A DNA stretch of 64,000 nt, taken from Segatella copri (lineage in GTDB: Bacteria > Bacteroidota > Bacteroidia > Bacteroidales > Bacteroidaceae). Positions 41,136 through 50,208 of this stretch are shown piece after piece (the first letter of the stretch is position 1; the number at the start of each line of letters is the position of its first letter). The notes beneath the pieces were generated by a model. That model worked only from the letters and a program-made list of their open reading frames with translations. It was not told the origin of the DNA and did no database searches. The position numbers and the translations under genes are program-made. The stretch spans positions 2,435,001-2,499,000 of the forward strand of contig NZ_JAPDVG010000001.1 in assembly GCF_026015625.1 (NCBI RefSeq), written 5' to 3'.

Positions 41136-44100
41136 TTAGAATGTGAAATGGAGACCGCACATAAACGTTCTGGCACTTGGGAAAGAGCAGAAGTTATAAC
41201 CTGGGGTAAAGGTACCGCCAGCGTAGTCTACATTATATCCATGATAGCCTGTGAAGGTGTAGAGGTTCTGTGCTGATACATAGAGACGTACACCACTTAC
41301 ATATCCACCAAACCACTTGTCTGGGAAGTTGTAGCCCAACTCTACGTTGGCTATCTTCCAGTAAGCAGCATTCTGAATCTTGCGAGAGCTGAAGAGGTCG
41401 TTCCAGCCTAATGTTGCATTGTTGGCTGCATAGGTGCGTGGAACACTAGAGAGGTAGGTAGAACCATCCTCTGACCAGCGGTTGGCATCCAGCATTCCTA
41501 CTTCCTTGTTGCCATAGCCGTAGCAAGAGTTCAAACTGTTATAGATATCATCTGATACATGATAATTCAAAACTCCGTAGGTTGAGATGTTGAGGTCGAA
41601 ACCCTTATACTCCATGTGAGTGCTCAAACCGAAGTTCACCTTTGGAAGACCACTGCCCAATACGGTCTGGTCGTAAGCATCGATTACGCCATCTGGTTCT
41701 CCGTTAGGACCTGAGATATCCTTGTAGAGACAATCACCAACATTGGCTCCCTGCTGGGTTGCATGTCCATCAAGTTCATCCTGTGTACGGGCGATTCCCT
41801 CGTAAACCCAACCATAGAACTTACCAATCTCCTGACCTACGTAAGTAGCGTATGCACCCGTAATGTATGAATTCTTACCGATACCCAGAGAAGTTACTTT
41901 ATTCTTCAAGGTACTTACGTTGGCGCTGATATCATACTTGAGGGCATGATCGCGGTTGCGGTAGGTAGCGCTGAACTCGAAGCCACTGTTCTCCATAGAG
42001 GCAGCGTTCATGGTTACAGAGGTGTTGGATACACCGGTCTGTGCTGGCACAGGAACTGAGTAAAGCAGGTCTTCTGACTTGTTCTTATACCACTCGGCAG
42101 TGAACTCCAAACGGTTGTTGAACATTGCCAGGTCGATACCCACGTTGGTGGTCTTCTTCTTCTCCCAGGCGATATCGCTGTTCACGAAGGTAGAAACGGC
42201 AGAACCGGTTACAAGACTGTTGCCGAAGCTGTAAGTCATGTTGTTACGGTTCATGCTAGCCATATACTGGTACTCACCAATGTTCTCGTTACCGAGCTCA
42301 CCATAGCTGGCACGAATCTTGAACATGTTAACGATGTCGCGGCTGATAGGGAAGAACTTCTCCTTATCGAAGCGCCAACCTAAAGATACAGATGGGAAGG
42401 TTGCCCAACGGATGTTCTTGCTCAAACGGGAGCTACCGTCACGACGTACTACTGCAGAAAGCAGATACTTCTCATCATAGTTGTAGTTCAAACGACCTAC
42501 GTATGATGCCAGACTATGCTTATACTCGTATGACTCAGAGTAAGTATTCTTGGCATTCTGAAGCTGGAGGAAGTATGGCTCAGTGAAGTTGATACCCCAA
42601 CCAGTCAGGAGGTTGGTATTTTCCTCCTCGTATGTCATACCGGCGAGCAGGTTGATGTTGTGCTTGCCAATCTTGCCATCGTATGTGATGGTATTCTCAA
42701 CCAAGGCGTCGCTGTAGTTGCGTGAGCCCTTGGTAAGGCGCTCATTCTCCTTGGCAAGATATACACGGTTGCTCTGAATCCAGGAAGGAATCCAGGTCTT
42801 ATCCTTTGCCTCTGTCTTGCTGTAAGAGAGGTTTACATTATAGTGAAGACCATGGTTCTTGCTCTTGATACCTACCATGCCCAACAAATCTACGTCGGCA
42901 GAAGCGGTACCTACGAAGCGGTCAACCAAGGTGTTGCGCTGCAGGAGGTTATTAACCAGCAATGGGTTAGAAGCTGAAATATCACCATGTACGCCATCAT
43001 AGTAAACACCATAACCGTAAGCATCGTAGCGATAACCGTTTGCAGCACCTACCTTGTCATCGAGAACCCATGTTGACTTATCGTAAGCCTTGATGGTTGG
43101 CTGCATCAGAAGTGTACCACGGAGCACGTTGGTTACATCACCATACAGACCCTGGACATACTCTGAGGCATTGGAAAGACCCATGTTGTCCTGGTTAGAG
43201 TGAGAGTAAACCATGCTGGTACGGAACTTCACGAACTTGGTGTCCATGGTATTGTTCACACGGGCTGTGTAACGCTCGTAGTTAGGACCTGCACCTTCCA
43301 AGGTACCCTTCTGGTTATAGTAGTCGAGAGATACATTATAAGTACTGTGAGAGCTACCACCGCTGAGGGCTACGTTGTGGTTCTGTCGGATACCGGTCTT
43401 GAATACCTCGTCAAACCAATCTGTGTTGGTTTCGTCCTGGAAATGATACATTCCATCCTCGCCCATCTTGTAACCGCCAGGCAGAGGAGTGTTGGAATTC
43501 TTGCAAGCCTGACCCAGATAGTTGCTATACTGGTCAGCGTTCATTACATCATATACATCGCCAGGAATCTGGTCAACACCAAAGTAACCGGAGTAGTTCA
43601 CCTTCAGAGGCTGGTCTTTCTTACCATTCTTGGTAGTGATAATAACGACACCATTCGCAGCACGGGAACCATAGATGGCACCCGCAGAAGCATCCTTCAG
43701 AATCTGGATGGTCTCGATATCATTAGGAGAGAAGTCACGGATAGTGGTACCCATTGGCACACCATCGATGACATAAAGAGGAGCTGTGCTACCGAAAGAA
43801 CCGATACCACGAATTCTCACACTAGGATCTGCACCAGGCTGACCGTCTGATGTAATCTGCACACCGGCAACCTTACCTTCAAGCATAGTAGAGATGTTAG
43901 AGTTTGATACCTTCTTCATCTCCTCAGCATTTACGATAGATACAGAACCGGTAAGGTCTGCCTTTTTCTGTGTACCATAACCCACTACTACAACCTGGTC
44001 AAGCACCTGATTGTCGGCAGAGAGTTGGATAGAATCGATAATGGCACGACCGCGCACTGCAATCTCACGCTCCTTGTAGCCAAGATAGCTCACGAAAAGA

Positions 44101-44342
44101 GTCGCATTAGCCTTTACTCGAATTTCGAAATTACCATCTAAGTCGGTAACTGCACCAGTCTTGGCATCTTTAGTCTTAACTGTTGCACCAATCAGAGGTT
44201 CACCCTGATCATCTACAACATGTCCCTTGACCGTGATCACCTGATCTTGTGCAACTGCAGCCATTGCGGGCATTGGGGTGACAAAAGAAGCACCACCAAC
44301 AGCACCTAGGCATAGCATCATAGAGAATAATTGTTTCCTCAT
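41136..44342 (-). CDS. susC: SusC-family TonB-dependent transporter (arabinan locus)
   Basis: 1068 residues. Signal peptide to about residue 30 (AMAAVAQ), CarboxypepD_reg-like domain (TVKGHVVDDQGEPLIGATV), plug domain with the SusC signature (DQVVVVGYGTQKKADLTGSV; VRIRGIGSFGSTAPLYVIDGVP), then a 22-strand barrel. Imports oligosaccharides using TonB energy. The linked GH43 pair and shared operator with GH51 point to arabinan as substrate; sequence alone cannot prove specificity. Confidence 0.95.
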   Translation of the reverse strand: MRKQLFSMMLCLGAVGGASFVTPMPAMAAVAQDQVITVKGHVVDDQGEPLIGATVKTKDAKTGAVTDLDGNFEIRVKANATLFVSYLGYKEREIAVRGRAIIDSIQLSADNQVLDQVVVVGYGTQKKADLTGSVSIVNAEEMKKVSNSNISTMLEGKVAGVQITSDGQPGADPSVRIRGIGSFGSTAPLYVIDGVPMGTTIRDFSPNDIETIQILKDASAGAIYGSRAANGVVIITTKNGKKDQPLKVNYSGYFGVDQIPGDVYDVMNADQYSNYLGQACKNSNTPLPGGYKMGEDGMYHFQDETNTDWFDEVFKTGIRQNHNVALSGGSSHSTYNVSLDYYNQKGTLEGAGPNYERYTARVNNTMDTKFVKFRTSMVYSHSNQDNMGLSNASEYVQGLYGDVTNVLRGTLLMQPTIKAYDKSTWVLDDKVGAANGYRYDAYGYGVYYDGVHGDISASNPLLVNNLLQRNTLVDRFVGTASADVDLLGMVGIKSKNHGLHYNVNLSYSKTEAKDKTWIPSWIQSNRVYLAKENERLTKGSRNYSDALVENTITYDGKIGKHNINLLAGMTYEEENTNLLTGWGINFTEPYFLQLQNAKNTYSESYEYKHSLASYVGRLNYNYDEKYLLSAVVRRDGSSRLSKNIRWATFPSVSLGWRFDKEKFFPISRDIVNMFKIRASYGELGNENIGEYQYMASMNRNNMTYSFGNSLVTGSAVSTFVNSDIAWEKKKTTNVGIDLAMFNNRLEFTAEWYKNKSEDLLYSVPVPAQTGVSNTSVTMNAASMENSGFEFSATYRNRDHALKYDISANVSTLKNKVTSLGIGKNSYITGAYATYVGQEIGKFYGWVYEGIARTQDELDGHATQQGANVGDCLYKDISGPNGEPDGVIDAYDQTVLGSGLPKVNFGLSTHMEYKGFDLNISTYGVLNYHVSDDIYNSLNSCYGYGNKEVGMLDANRWSEDGSTYLSSVPRTYAANNATLGWNDLFSSRKIQNAAYWKIANVELGYNFPDKWFGGYVSGVRLYVSAQNLYTFTGYHGYNVDYAGGTFTPGYNFCSFPSARTFMCGLHFTF

Positions 44343-44479
44343 TGCTTATCAATTTTTAGGTTTATACTTTGTTTATTCAATTTTTACAGTTTGTTATTGC
44401 TTCGTCCGTTCTCTTTTTAGGTTGCGGATGAAATGATTAATGCTGGCCAAACTATACATCAACCATCATTTTTCAGTGG

Positions 44480-44537
44480 CAAAAGTACAATTAACCGGAT
44501 TATATTGGGTGGACAATTGGGTTTTATAGGTGGACAA
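44480..44537 (-). promoter_or_regulatory. Promoter of the arabinan SusC operon with two direct-repeat operators
   Basis: The -7 box TACTTTTG is at 44487-44480. On the minus strand TTGTCCACC occurs at 44516-44508 and again at 44537-44529, exactly 21 bp apart, the half-site spacing typical of AraC-type dimers. The proximal copy is centred 28.5 bp from the -7 box. The leader is about 130 nt. Confidence 0.75.
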
Positions 44538-44610
44538 AACGCATAAACAGTGGATTTTTAAGGATATTACGTGCTTATCCACCAGTTGTGTACCCACACA
44601 TACAAAACAA

Positions 44611-44640
44611 GGGGTTACTTGACTTATATCAAGTAGCCCC
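44611..44640 (-). terminator. Terminator of the membrane regulator operon
   Basis: A 12-bp stem with one T-G pair: GGGGTTACTTGA (44611-44622) and TCAAGTAGCCCC (44629-44640). On the minus strand it is followed by TTGTTTTG. Confidence 0.7.
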
Positions 44641-44712
44641 TCAGTTTTATTTTATTTACTTAACAAATTATCACATCCAGGAACATTATTTCTCCGAAGA
44701 ATCCAAAGAGAA

Positions 44713-47706
44713 CTATGCCATATCTGAACCCTGAGAATCCAACTGATCCTTATATGCAGTCGGCGAGATGCCAAACTGCTTGGTGAAGCAACGGGTGAAA
44801 TACTTCGGATCGTTGAAGCCTACACGGTAGGCTATCTCCGTAATATTTCGGTTGGAAGTTTTATCAGCCATCATCTTGCGCGAGATGTCGAGACGGTAGT
44901 TGCGGATAAACTGGGCTGTTGGTAAGCCTGTCTCCTTGGAGAGATTCTTGCTCAGTACACTGCGGGATATACCTAAGGCATCTGCCAGTTCCTGTACACC
45001 AAACTCCGAATTATCGTAATTCTTCTCCATCACATCCATCACTTCTTCCATGAATGGACGCATAGTCTCCTCTACCATCTTCCTGTCAGCCTCAATGCTC
45101 TTTTTCTGACTGTCCTGATAACGCTTCTGGTTCTGCAGAATCATCTGGATGCGACTCTGCAGCTTTTCTGGTTCATCACTTTCCTTCATCGCTGCCTCGA
45201 TAGGACGGTACAGAGCCTCAACTTCCTCTTCGCGCATCTTGTTGAGACGGCGCACATAAGCATATTGGAGCAAGGCAATGATACCTATTATAATAAGAGC
45301 AACAAACCACCAGCTCTTCCAGAAATAAGGAGTAATCTGAACTTCTACAGAGATCACCTGCTCCTTGTCGGAATTGATAGATGGGATATATTTCACCTCA
45401 AACTTATAGTCTCCAGCTGGCAGAGTGGAATAACGCACACTATGCTGACCAGCCTTGAGTTGAACCCATTCATTCTCGTATCCCTTCATGCGATAAAGGT
45501 ACACGCCCTGTGTCTCGCATCCATAATTGAGCGCTGAGAAAAAGAGGGTGAACGACTTATCACTCTCATGGATACGCAACTTTCTGGCAATAGAAATGTC
45601 TTCTTCCAGATAATCGCTGCCGGCAAAGACAGGCTGGTTATCTACCAGAAGTTCGGTAAAGCACAACTTACCCGTCTGATGCACAGAACGGTTTATGCCC
45701 TTTACAGCCATCATACCCGCATCGGTGCCCAAGAATATTTCGCCCTTGGCATTGCGGATGGCTCCATTGAAATAGAACTGCGAACTGATCAGACCGTCTT
45801 CACGGGAGAAACTACAGAATGCCTCGGTCTTCGGATTGAAGATAGAGAGTCCATTATCGGTAGCTATCCACAACATCCCCTGGTTATCCTCTACAATACC
45901 CTTCACGATATTGTTGGCAAGTCCGTTATTGGTGGTATACGACTTCACTTGAGTCTTTCCGTTTTTATCGCTGGTATAGCAATACAGACCGTAGCCGTTA
46001 CTGCCCATCCATATCTTTCCATCCTTAGCCTGGCAGAAAGACAATATCTTATCGAAGACTCCACTCTTCGGATTGTCGAGTTTATACTGATGATACGTCA
46101 CAGCGAAATCGCCCTTGCCATGAGGACGCGACTTGAGGTCGACCTCTACCATTCCCCGCACACAACCCATCAGGAGTTTGCCCTTTCGGGTTATCAGAGA
46201 ACCAATGCAGCCGCGCACATTCAGGCATCCCCTGAAAGGTTCAATGAGTTGGCGGCGCTTCATATCATAGAAGAAGAGACCGTCATTGGTTCCGAGCCAC
46301 ATACCATCATTGATAGGATCGTAAGCCAAGGCACCGGCAAAGTTGAGTAAATGCTGATGCTTAGCATCTATCACCAGAGGAATAATCTTGCCCGGCTGAC
46401 TGAGATTCATCACAGCAAAGCCCCTTCCCCAGGTACCAATCCAGAGCTGATTGCGGTTATCAGCTGCAAGAACCGAGACGGTATTATGCGGCAAACCGGA
46501 ATTTGCCACCGTATAATGAACAAAGTTCATGCTGCCTGGAGTCAAGGCATTGAGACCTCCCTCTACTGTTCCTACCCACAGGGTTCCGCCGGCTGCCGCA
46601 TACATAGCATTGACAGCATTAGGAGAGATACTGCCCGGGGTGGCGGGGTCGTGACGGTAGAATTCCAAATTCAGCTGACGTGGAGCCAGCTTGATAACAC
46701 CACCTGTCTCAGAACCTACCCATATCTGTCCGTTCTTTGAGAAAAGACTGTTGATAAAGTTGCTGCTCAGCGGATTCACAGCCGTAGCAGTGTTCCAATG
46801 TTCTATCTCTCCGGTCTTATCATTGAAGATATCTACGCCACAGAGCGTTCCTACCAGAAGTTTGTCATCTGGAGAAACAGCAAGGCTCGTCACTACTTCG
46901 TGCTGGAGCGAATGGTCGGTAGCAGAGCAATGGAATTCCTGCTTGCCGCTATTAAGCAATCCGCGATTCGTACCCATCCATATCTTGCCATGATAATAAA
47001 TAAGCGCCCCCCCATACCGACCTTCGAGCGGAGGGAACAGGGATGAGATGTTCTTTGACACGAGCTGATTGTTCTTCACAGAAAACTCGCTCACCACTCC
47101 ATTGTTGCATAATACAACCGTTCCTCTGCGATAGACATCACAGATTCCGAGGTCGGGAGCATTATAAGGATAGGATGTGGACAAGACGCTGCTCACCTCG
47201 CCCTTTTCGTTAAAGCCGAAACGGGTAAGCTGGTTGAAAGAAAGCATCCATATATTGCCCTTTGCATCACAATATATTCGGGTGCAAAGGTTCTTGAATA
47301 CTTTGTTGAGTTGTGCCTCTACCTGGCTGTTCTCACAAGGTGGAACAACAGGCTGCATGGTATTGAGGTCGAGCACCTGCGGACCTTCTTCGAAAGCCAC
47401 CCAAAGGCGCTTGAACGGATCTTCGCAGACATTACGGCAGCTGTTGCTTCGCAGACTGATTCCTACAGACCCCAAACCGAAGTTCATGAAATTGAAACCA
47501 TCGTAGCGTACCAGTCCACCACCATGCGTACTGATCCATACGAAGCCGTAGGAATCCTGAAAGATATCATCAGCAAAATTATTCGGCATACCTGCAGCCA
47601 TATTGAGATAGCTTACATTATAGCGACTAGGCAGCCCACCTTGCGCCCAACTGCTCAAGGTAACGATCAATGCTGCTATAAAGGTTAGAATGTATCTTCT
47701 AATCAT
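44713..47706 (-). CDS. Membrane-spanning AraC-type regulator with propeller sensor (HTCS-like without kinase or receiver; SusR-like)
   Basis: 997 residues. Signal peptide, then a large periplasmic sensor of two-component-regulator propeller repeats (about 30-680: DSYGFVWISTHGGGLVRYDG, GTLWVGTVEGGL, KIWMGSNGYGLY) and a Y_Y_Y domain (about 700-785). One membrane segment near 793-816 and a coiled linker lead to an AraC HTH (about 895-990, ALGISRSVLSKNL; VGFNDPKYFTRCFTKQFG). Hybrid two-component systems of this group normally carry a histidine kinase and receiver between membrane and HTH; both are missing, as in SusR. It probably senses an oligosaccharide and activates the adjacent arabinan operon. 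Confidence 0.88.
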   Translation of the reverse strand: MIRRYILTFIAALIVTLSSWAQGGLPSRYNVSYLNMAAGMPNNFADDIFQDSYGFVWISTHGGGLVRYDGFNFMNFGLGSVGISLRSNSCRNVCEDPFKRLWVAFEEGPQVLDLNTMQPVVPPCENSQVEAQLNKVFKNLCTRIYCDAKGNIWMLSFNQLTRFGFNEKGEVSSVLSTSYPYNAPDLGICDVYRRGTVVLCNNGVVSEFSVKNNQLVSKNISSLFPPLEGRYGGALIYYHGKIWMGTNRGLLNSGKQEFHCSATDHSLQHEVVTSLAVSPDDKLLVGTLCGVDIFNDKTGEIEHWNTATAVNPLSSNFINSLFSKNGQIWVGSETGGVIKLAPRQLNLEFYRHDPATPGSISPNAVNAMYAAAGGTLWVGTVEGGLNALTPGSMNFVHYTVANSGLPHNTVSVLAADNRNQLWIGTWGRGFAVMNLSQPGKIIPLVIDAKHQHLLNFAGALAYDPINDGMWLGTNDGLFFYDMKRRQLIEPFRGCLNVRGCIGSLITRKGKLLMGCVRGMVEVDLKSRPHGKGDFAVTYHQYKLDNPKSGVFDKILSFCQAKDGKIWMGSNGYGLYCYTSDKNGKTQVKSYTTNNGLANNIVKGIVEDNQGMLWIATDNGLSIFNPKTEAFCSFSREDGLISSQFYFNGAIRNAKGEIFLGTDAGMMAVKGINRSVHQTGKLCFTELLVDNQPVFAGSDYLEEDISIARKLRIHESDKSFTLFFSALNYGCETQGVYLYRMKGYENEWVQLKAGQHSVRYSTLPAGDYKFEVKYIPSINSDKEQVISVEVQITPYFWKSWWFVALIIIGIIALLQYAYVRRLNKMREEEVEALYRPIEAAMKESDEPEKLQSRIQMILQNQKRYQDSQKKSIEADRKMVEETMRPFMEEVMDVMEKNYDNSEFGVQELADALGISRSVLSKNLSKETGLPTAQFIRNYRLDISRKMMADKTSNRNITEIAYRVGFNDPKYFTRCFTKQFGISPTAYKDQLDSQGSDMA

Positions 47707-47804
47707 TATTTTCCTTTCTTCCTGTCTTCTATTTTTGCATAGATGACCATACCAACTCCTAACAAAGCAAGAGCGATATACATACTAAAAAGATTCCAAT
47801 TCAT
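47706..47804 (-). CDS. Tiny single-pass membrane protein (32 aa)
   Basis: Reads MNWNLFSMYIALALLG then VGMVIYAKIEDRKKGK: one transmembrane helix and a basic cytoplasmic tail. Its stop overlaps the regulator ATG (TAATG on the minus strand). Clear paralogue of the next small gene (shared MY-hydrophobic-Y-KIED-K pattern). Function unknown; position suggests an accessory of the regulator or of membrane assembly. Confidence 0.65.
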   Translation of the reverse strand: MNWNLFSMYIALALLGVGMVIYAKIEDRKKGK

Positions 47805-47806
47805 AG

Positions 47807-47911
47807 CTATTGTTTTTTTTGTTCTTTGTGATCCTCTATCTTCACATAAACCAATGAGCCTATAGCTATAACTGAAAGGAACAAGTACATTCCTAATAAT
47901 CCGTAATCCAT
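47807..47911 (-). CDS. Tiny single-pass membrane protein (34 aa), paralogue of the next gene
   Basis: Reads MDYGLLGMYLFLSVIAIG then SLVYVKIEDHKEQKKQ. One predicted transmembrane helix followed by the same KIED-plus-Lys tail as the 32-aa protein. Only 2 bp separate its stop from the next ATG, and it starts 14 bp after the 61-aa gene. Function unknown. Confidence 0.65.
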   Translation of the reverse strand: MDYGLLGMYLFLSVIAIGSLVYVKIEDHKEQKKQ

Positions 47912-47925
47912 ATTATTTACCTTTC

Positions 47926-48111
47926 TTATTTTTTATTTTCACTTCGTCTGATAAGATATAACCCTGTCCCAAACGTAAGAGCTGCAAAAAAGACTGCTCC
48001 TATTAAAGTCCAAATCGAACCATCATCATTACCAAACATTCTCACTAAAACATAAGCTGTAACAATATATTTTGCTATATCTAACAGCCATTTGCCTAAT
48101 TCTTCTATCAT
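47926..48111 (-). CDS. Small two-helix membrane protein (61 aa)
   Basis: Two hydrophobic stretches (WLLDIAKYIVTAYVLVRMF and WTLIGAVFFAALTFGTGLYLI) with a charged C-terminus (RRSENKK). First gene of a four-gene operon that ends with the membrane regulator; -7 box TAAATTTG at 48146-48139. No family recognised. Confidence 0.65.
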   Translation of the reverse strand: MIEELGKWLLDIAKYIVTAYVLVRMFGNDDGSIWTLIGAVFFAALTFGTGLYLIRRSENKK

Positions 48112-48138
48112 TCTAAAGCTATTTCGTTAACTCTGCTG

Positions 48139-48146
48139 CAAATTTA
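48139..48146 (-). promoter_or_regulatory. -7 box of the small-protein/regulator operon
   Basis: TAAATTTG on the minus strand, about 28 bp upstream of the 61-aa gene start and just after the terminator of the starch operon. Confidence 0.6.
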
Positions 48147-48180
48147 CAAAGAATAATTGAAACGAAAGAATATTTTTATG

Positions 48181-48220
48181 AAAAAAAGCAGGCTAACACT
48201 GATAACTGCGTTAGCCTGCT
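48181..48220 (-). terminator. Terminator of the GH13 genes
   Basis: A perfect 11-bp stem AGCAGGCTAAC (48187-48197) / GTTAGCCTGCT (48210-48220), followed on the minus strand by seven Ts. Confidence 0.9.
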
Positions 48221-48256
48221 GAGATATGAAAGTATCAAGTGACTGATACTAAGTCT

Positions 48257-50182
48257 TTAGAACTCAAGAATCATGCTCTGGCGAGGACGGAGTTTTACGT
48301 TCTTGTTGATAAGAACGGTGCGACCGTTTGTAATATCCGTGGCCTTGTCATGAGAACCGATAATCTCTGCATAACGGGAAACATTCAGCTCGTTTGCCTC
48401 GTTCTTGCCGTTGATAACCGTCATCACATTCTTACCCTTATACTGGCGGGCAATTACGTAAACACCCTTCTGAGGACAGAACTGGGTCTGCTTGCCCTTG
48501 GTAATCACTTCATTGCCCTGACGCCAGTGCAACAGGTTGCTGAGCCAGTTGAACATCTGGTTTTCTGCCTGTGTTCTACCCTCAGCTGTAAAGGCATTGT
48601 GCTTATCACCAGCCCAACCGCCAGGGAAGTCCTTGCGTACATTGCCATCGGTCACGCTCTTGGTACCATTCATCAGCACCTCTGTACCATAATAGAGCTG
48701 AGGAGTGCGATTGATGGTAAGAAGCAATGACAGCGCCTGCTTCAAAGCCAGAGTATCCTTGCCTTCACCCAGGAAGCGGTCGGTATCATGATTCTCGATG
48801 AATGCCATTACGCTCTTTGGATTCGGATAGAGATAGTCGTAGCAGAACACGTTGTAGAGACGGTTCATGCCGTTCCACCAGTCATCGGTCTCTTCTTTCT
48901 TTGCACTATTGATGCGGTCGAAGAAGGCGAAATCCATAACGGTTGGCAGATAGCTGTTCTTCTCAGAAAGTTTGCTGTCCTTCTGCCAGGCTGCAGTATA
49001 GGCAGGTTCGGTTACCCAAGTCTCGCCTACGGTATTGAAGTGAGGATACTCCTCGCCTAGCACCTTCATCCAGCGTGCCATCGCATCGCGGTCGGCATAA
49101 GGATAGGTATCCATACGGATGCCGTCGATACCTGCACTCTCTATCCACCACTCGCTGTTCTGAATCAGATACTTGATAACGTGTGGGTTACGCTGGTTGA
49201 GGTCAGGCATAGTTGGAACAAACCAGCCATCTACGGTTTCTGTGAGATCAACCTTGCTGGCATATGGATCAAGTACCGGAGTCAGCTTATAACTGGTCTG
49301 CAGATACTTATCGTTCACCTTAGCAGCGCCATCCACCGTACCGATGTTCTTCTGATGCTCGGCAGTCTGATTTTCAGGAGCCAGCCATTCTGGTTTATTA
49401 AACCAGTCCTTTGAAGGCATATCGGCAACCCAAGGATGCTCGAAGCCGCAATGGTTGAAAATCATATCCATCACAATCTTCAAACCTTTCTTGTGAGCCT
49501 CATCTATCAGCTGCTTATAATCGGCATTGGTTCCGAAACGTGGGTCTACACGATAATAATTGGTGGTAGCATAACCATGATAACTGCTGTTCTTGCCGTT
49601 ACTTGGACTGTCGTTCTCCAAAACCGGGGTAAACCACAGAGCGGTTACACCCAACTGGTTAAAATAATCCAAGTGCTGGCGGATTCCCTCCAGGTCGCCA
49701 CCATGTCGCAGACTAGGCTCTGCACGGTTGCAGGTCTTATCACGCATCGTCTTAAAGGCATCATTCTTCAGATTGCCGTTGGCAAAACGGTCTGGCATCA
49801 GCATATAGAGCACATCCTCGTTAGAGAAACCGATGCGCTTATCGCCCGCCATCTCACGGTTCTTCAACACATACTTTACCTTCTTCGACTGTTTGCCCTG
49901 CTTGAAGTTGAGGGTCATCTCACCAGCCTTTGCTCCATCGAGGTTAAGATAAACCAGGAGATAATTAGGAGAATCAAGGCGGGCGATGCTGTCTACCTTC
50001 ACACCCGGATAGTTTACCGTTACATCGGCATTCTTGATATCCTTGCCATACACCATCAGCTGGAGCGAAGCATCCTTCATGCCCACATACCAGTCAGTAG
50101 GTTCAATGCGGCTTACGTTAACTGCCGCGTTCATACTTATTGCGCTACCCATAAGCACTAATGAAGCTATTATCTTTTTCAT
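48257..50182 (-). CDS. GH13 neopullulanase/cyclomaltodextrinase-type enzyme (SusA-like)
   Basis: 641 residues with a signal peptide (to about residue 19). N-terminal beta-sandwich (about 25-120) of the cyclomaltodextrinase type, then the GH13 barrel: DMIFNHCG (region I), GIDGIRMDTYPYA (nucleophile Asp), TVGETWV (acid/base Glu), FIENHDTDR (stabiliser Asp). Expected to hydrolyse maltodextrins or cyclodextrins in the periplasm. 26 bp after the pullulanase gene; co-transcribed. Confidence 0.9.
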   Translation of the reverse strand: MKKIIASLVLMGSAISMNAAVNVSRIEPTDWYVGMKDASLQLMVYGKDIKNADVTVNYPGVKVDSIARLDSPNYLLVYLNLDGAKAGEMTLNFKQGKQSKKVKYVLKNREMAGDKRIGFSNEDVLYMLMPDRFANGNLKNDAFKTMRDKTCNRAEPSLRHGGDLEGIRQHLDYFNQLGVTALWFTPVLENDSPSNGKNSSYHGYATTNYYRVDPRFGTNADYKQLIDEAHKKGLKIVMDMIFNHCGFEHPWVADMPSKDWFNKPEWLAPENQTAEHQKNIGTVDGAAKVNDKYLQTSYKLTPVLDPYASKVDLTETVDGWFVPTMPDLNQRNPHVIKYLIQNSEWWIESAGIDGIRMDTYPYADRDAMARWMKVLGEEYPHFNTVGETWVTEPAYTAAWQKDSKLSEKNSYLPTVMDFAFFDRINSAKKEETDDWWNGMNRLYNVFCYDYLYPNPKSVMAFIENHDTDRFLGEGKDTLALKQALSLLLTINRTPQLYYGTEVLMNGTKSVTDGNVRKDFPGGWAGDKHNAFTAEGRTQAENQMFNWLSNLLHWRQGNEVITKGKQTQFCPQKGVYVIARQYKGKNVMTVINGKNEANELNVSRYAEIIGSHDKATDITNGRTVLINKNVKLRPRQSMILEF

Positions 50183-50208
50183 ATTACACCTTATTATAAA
50201 TATATAAA

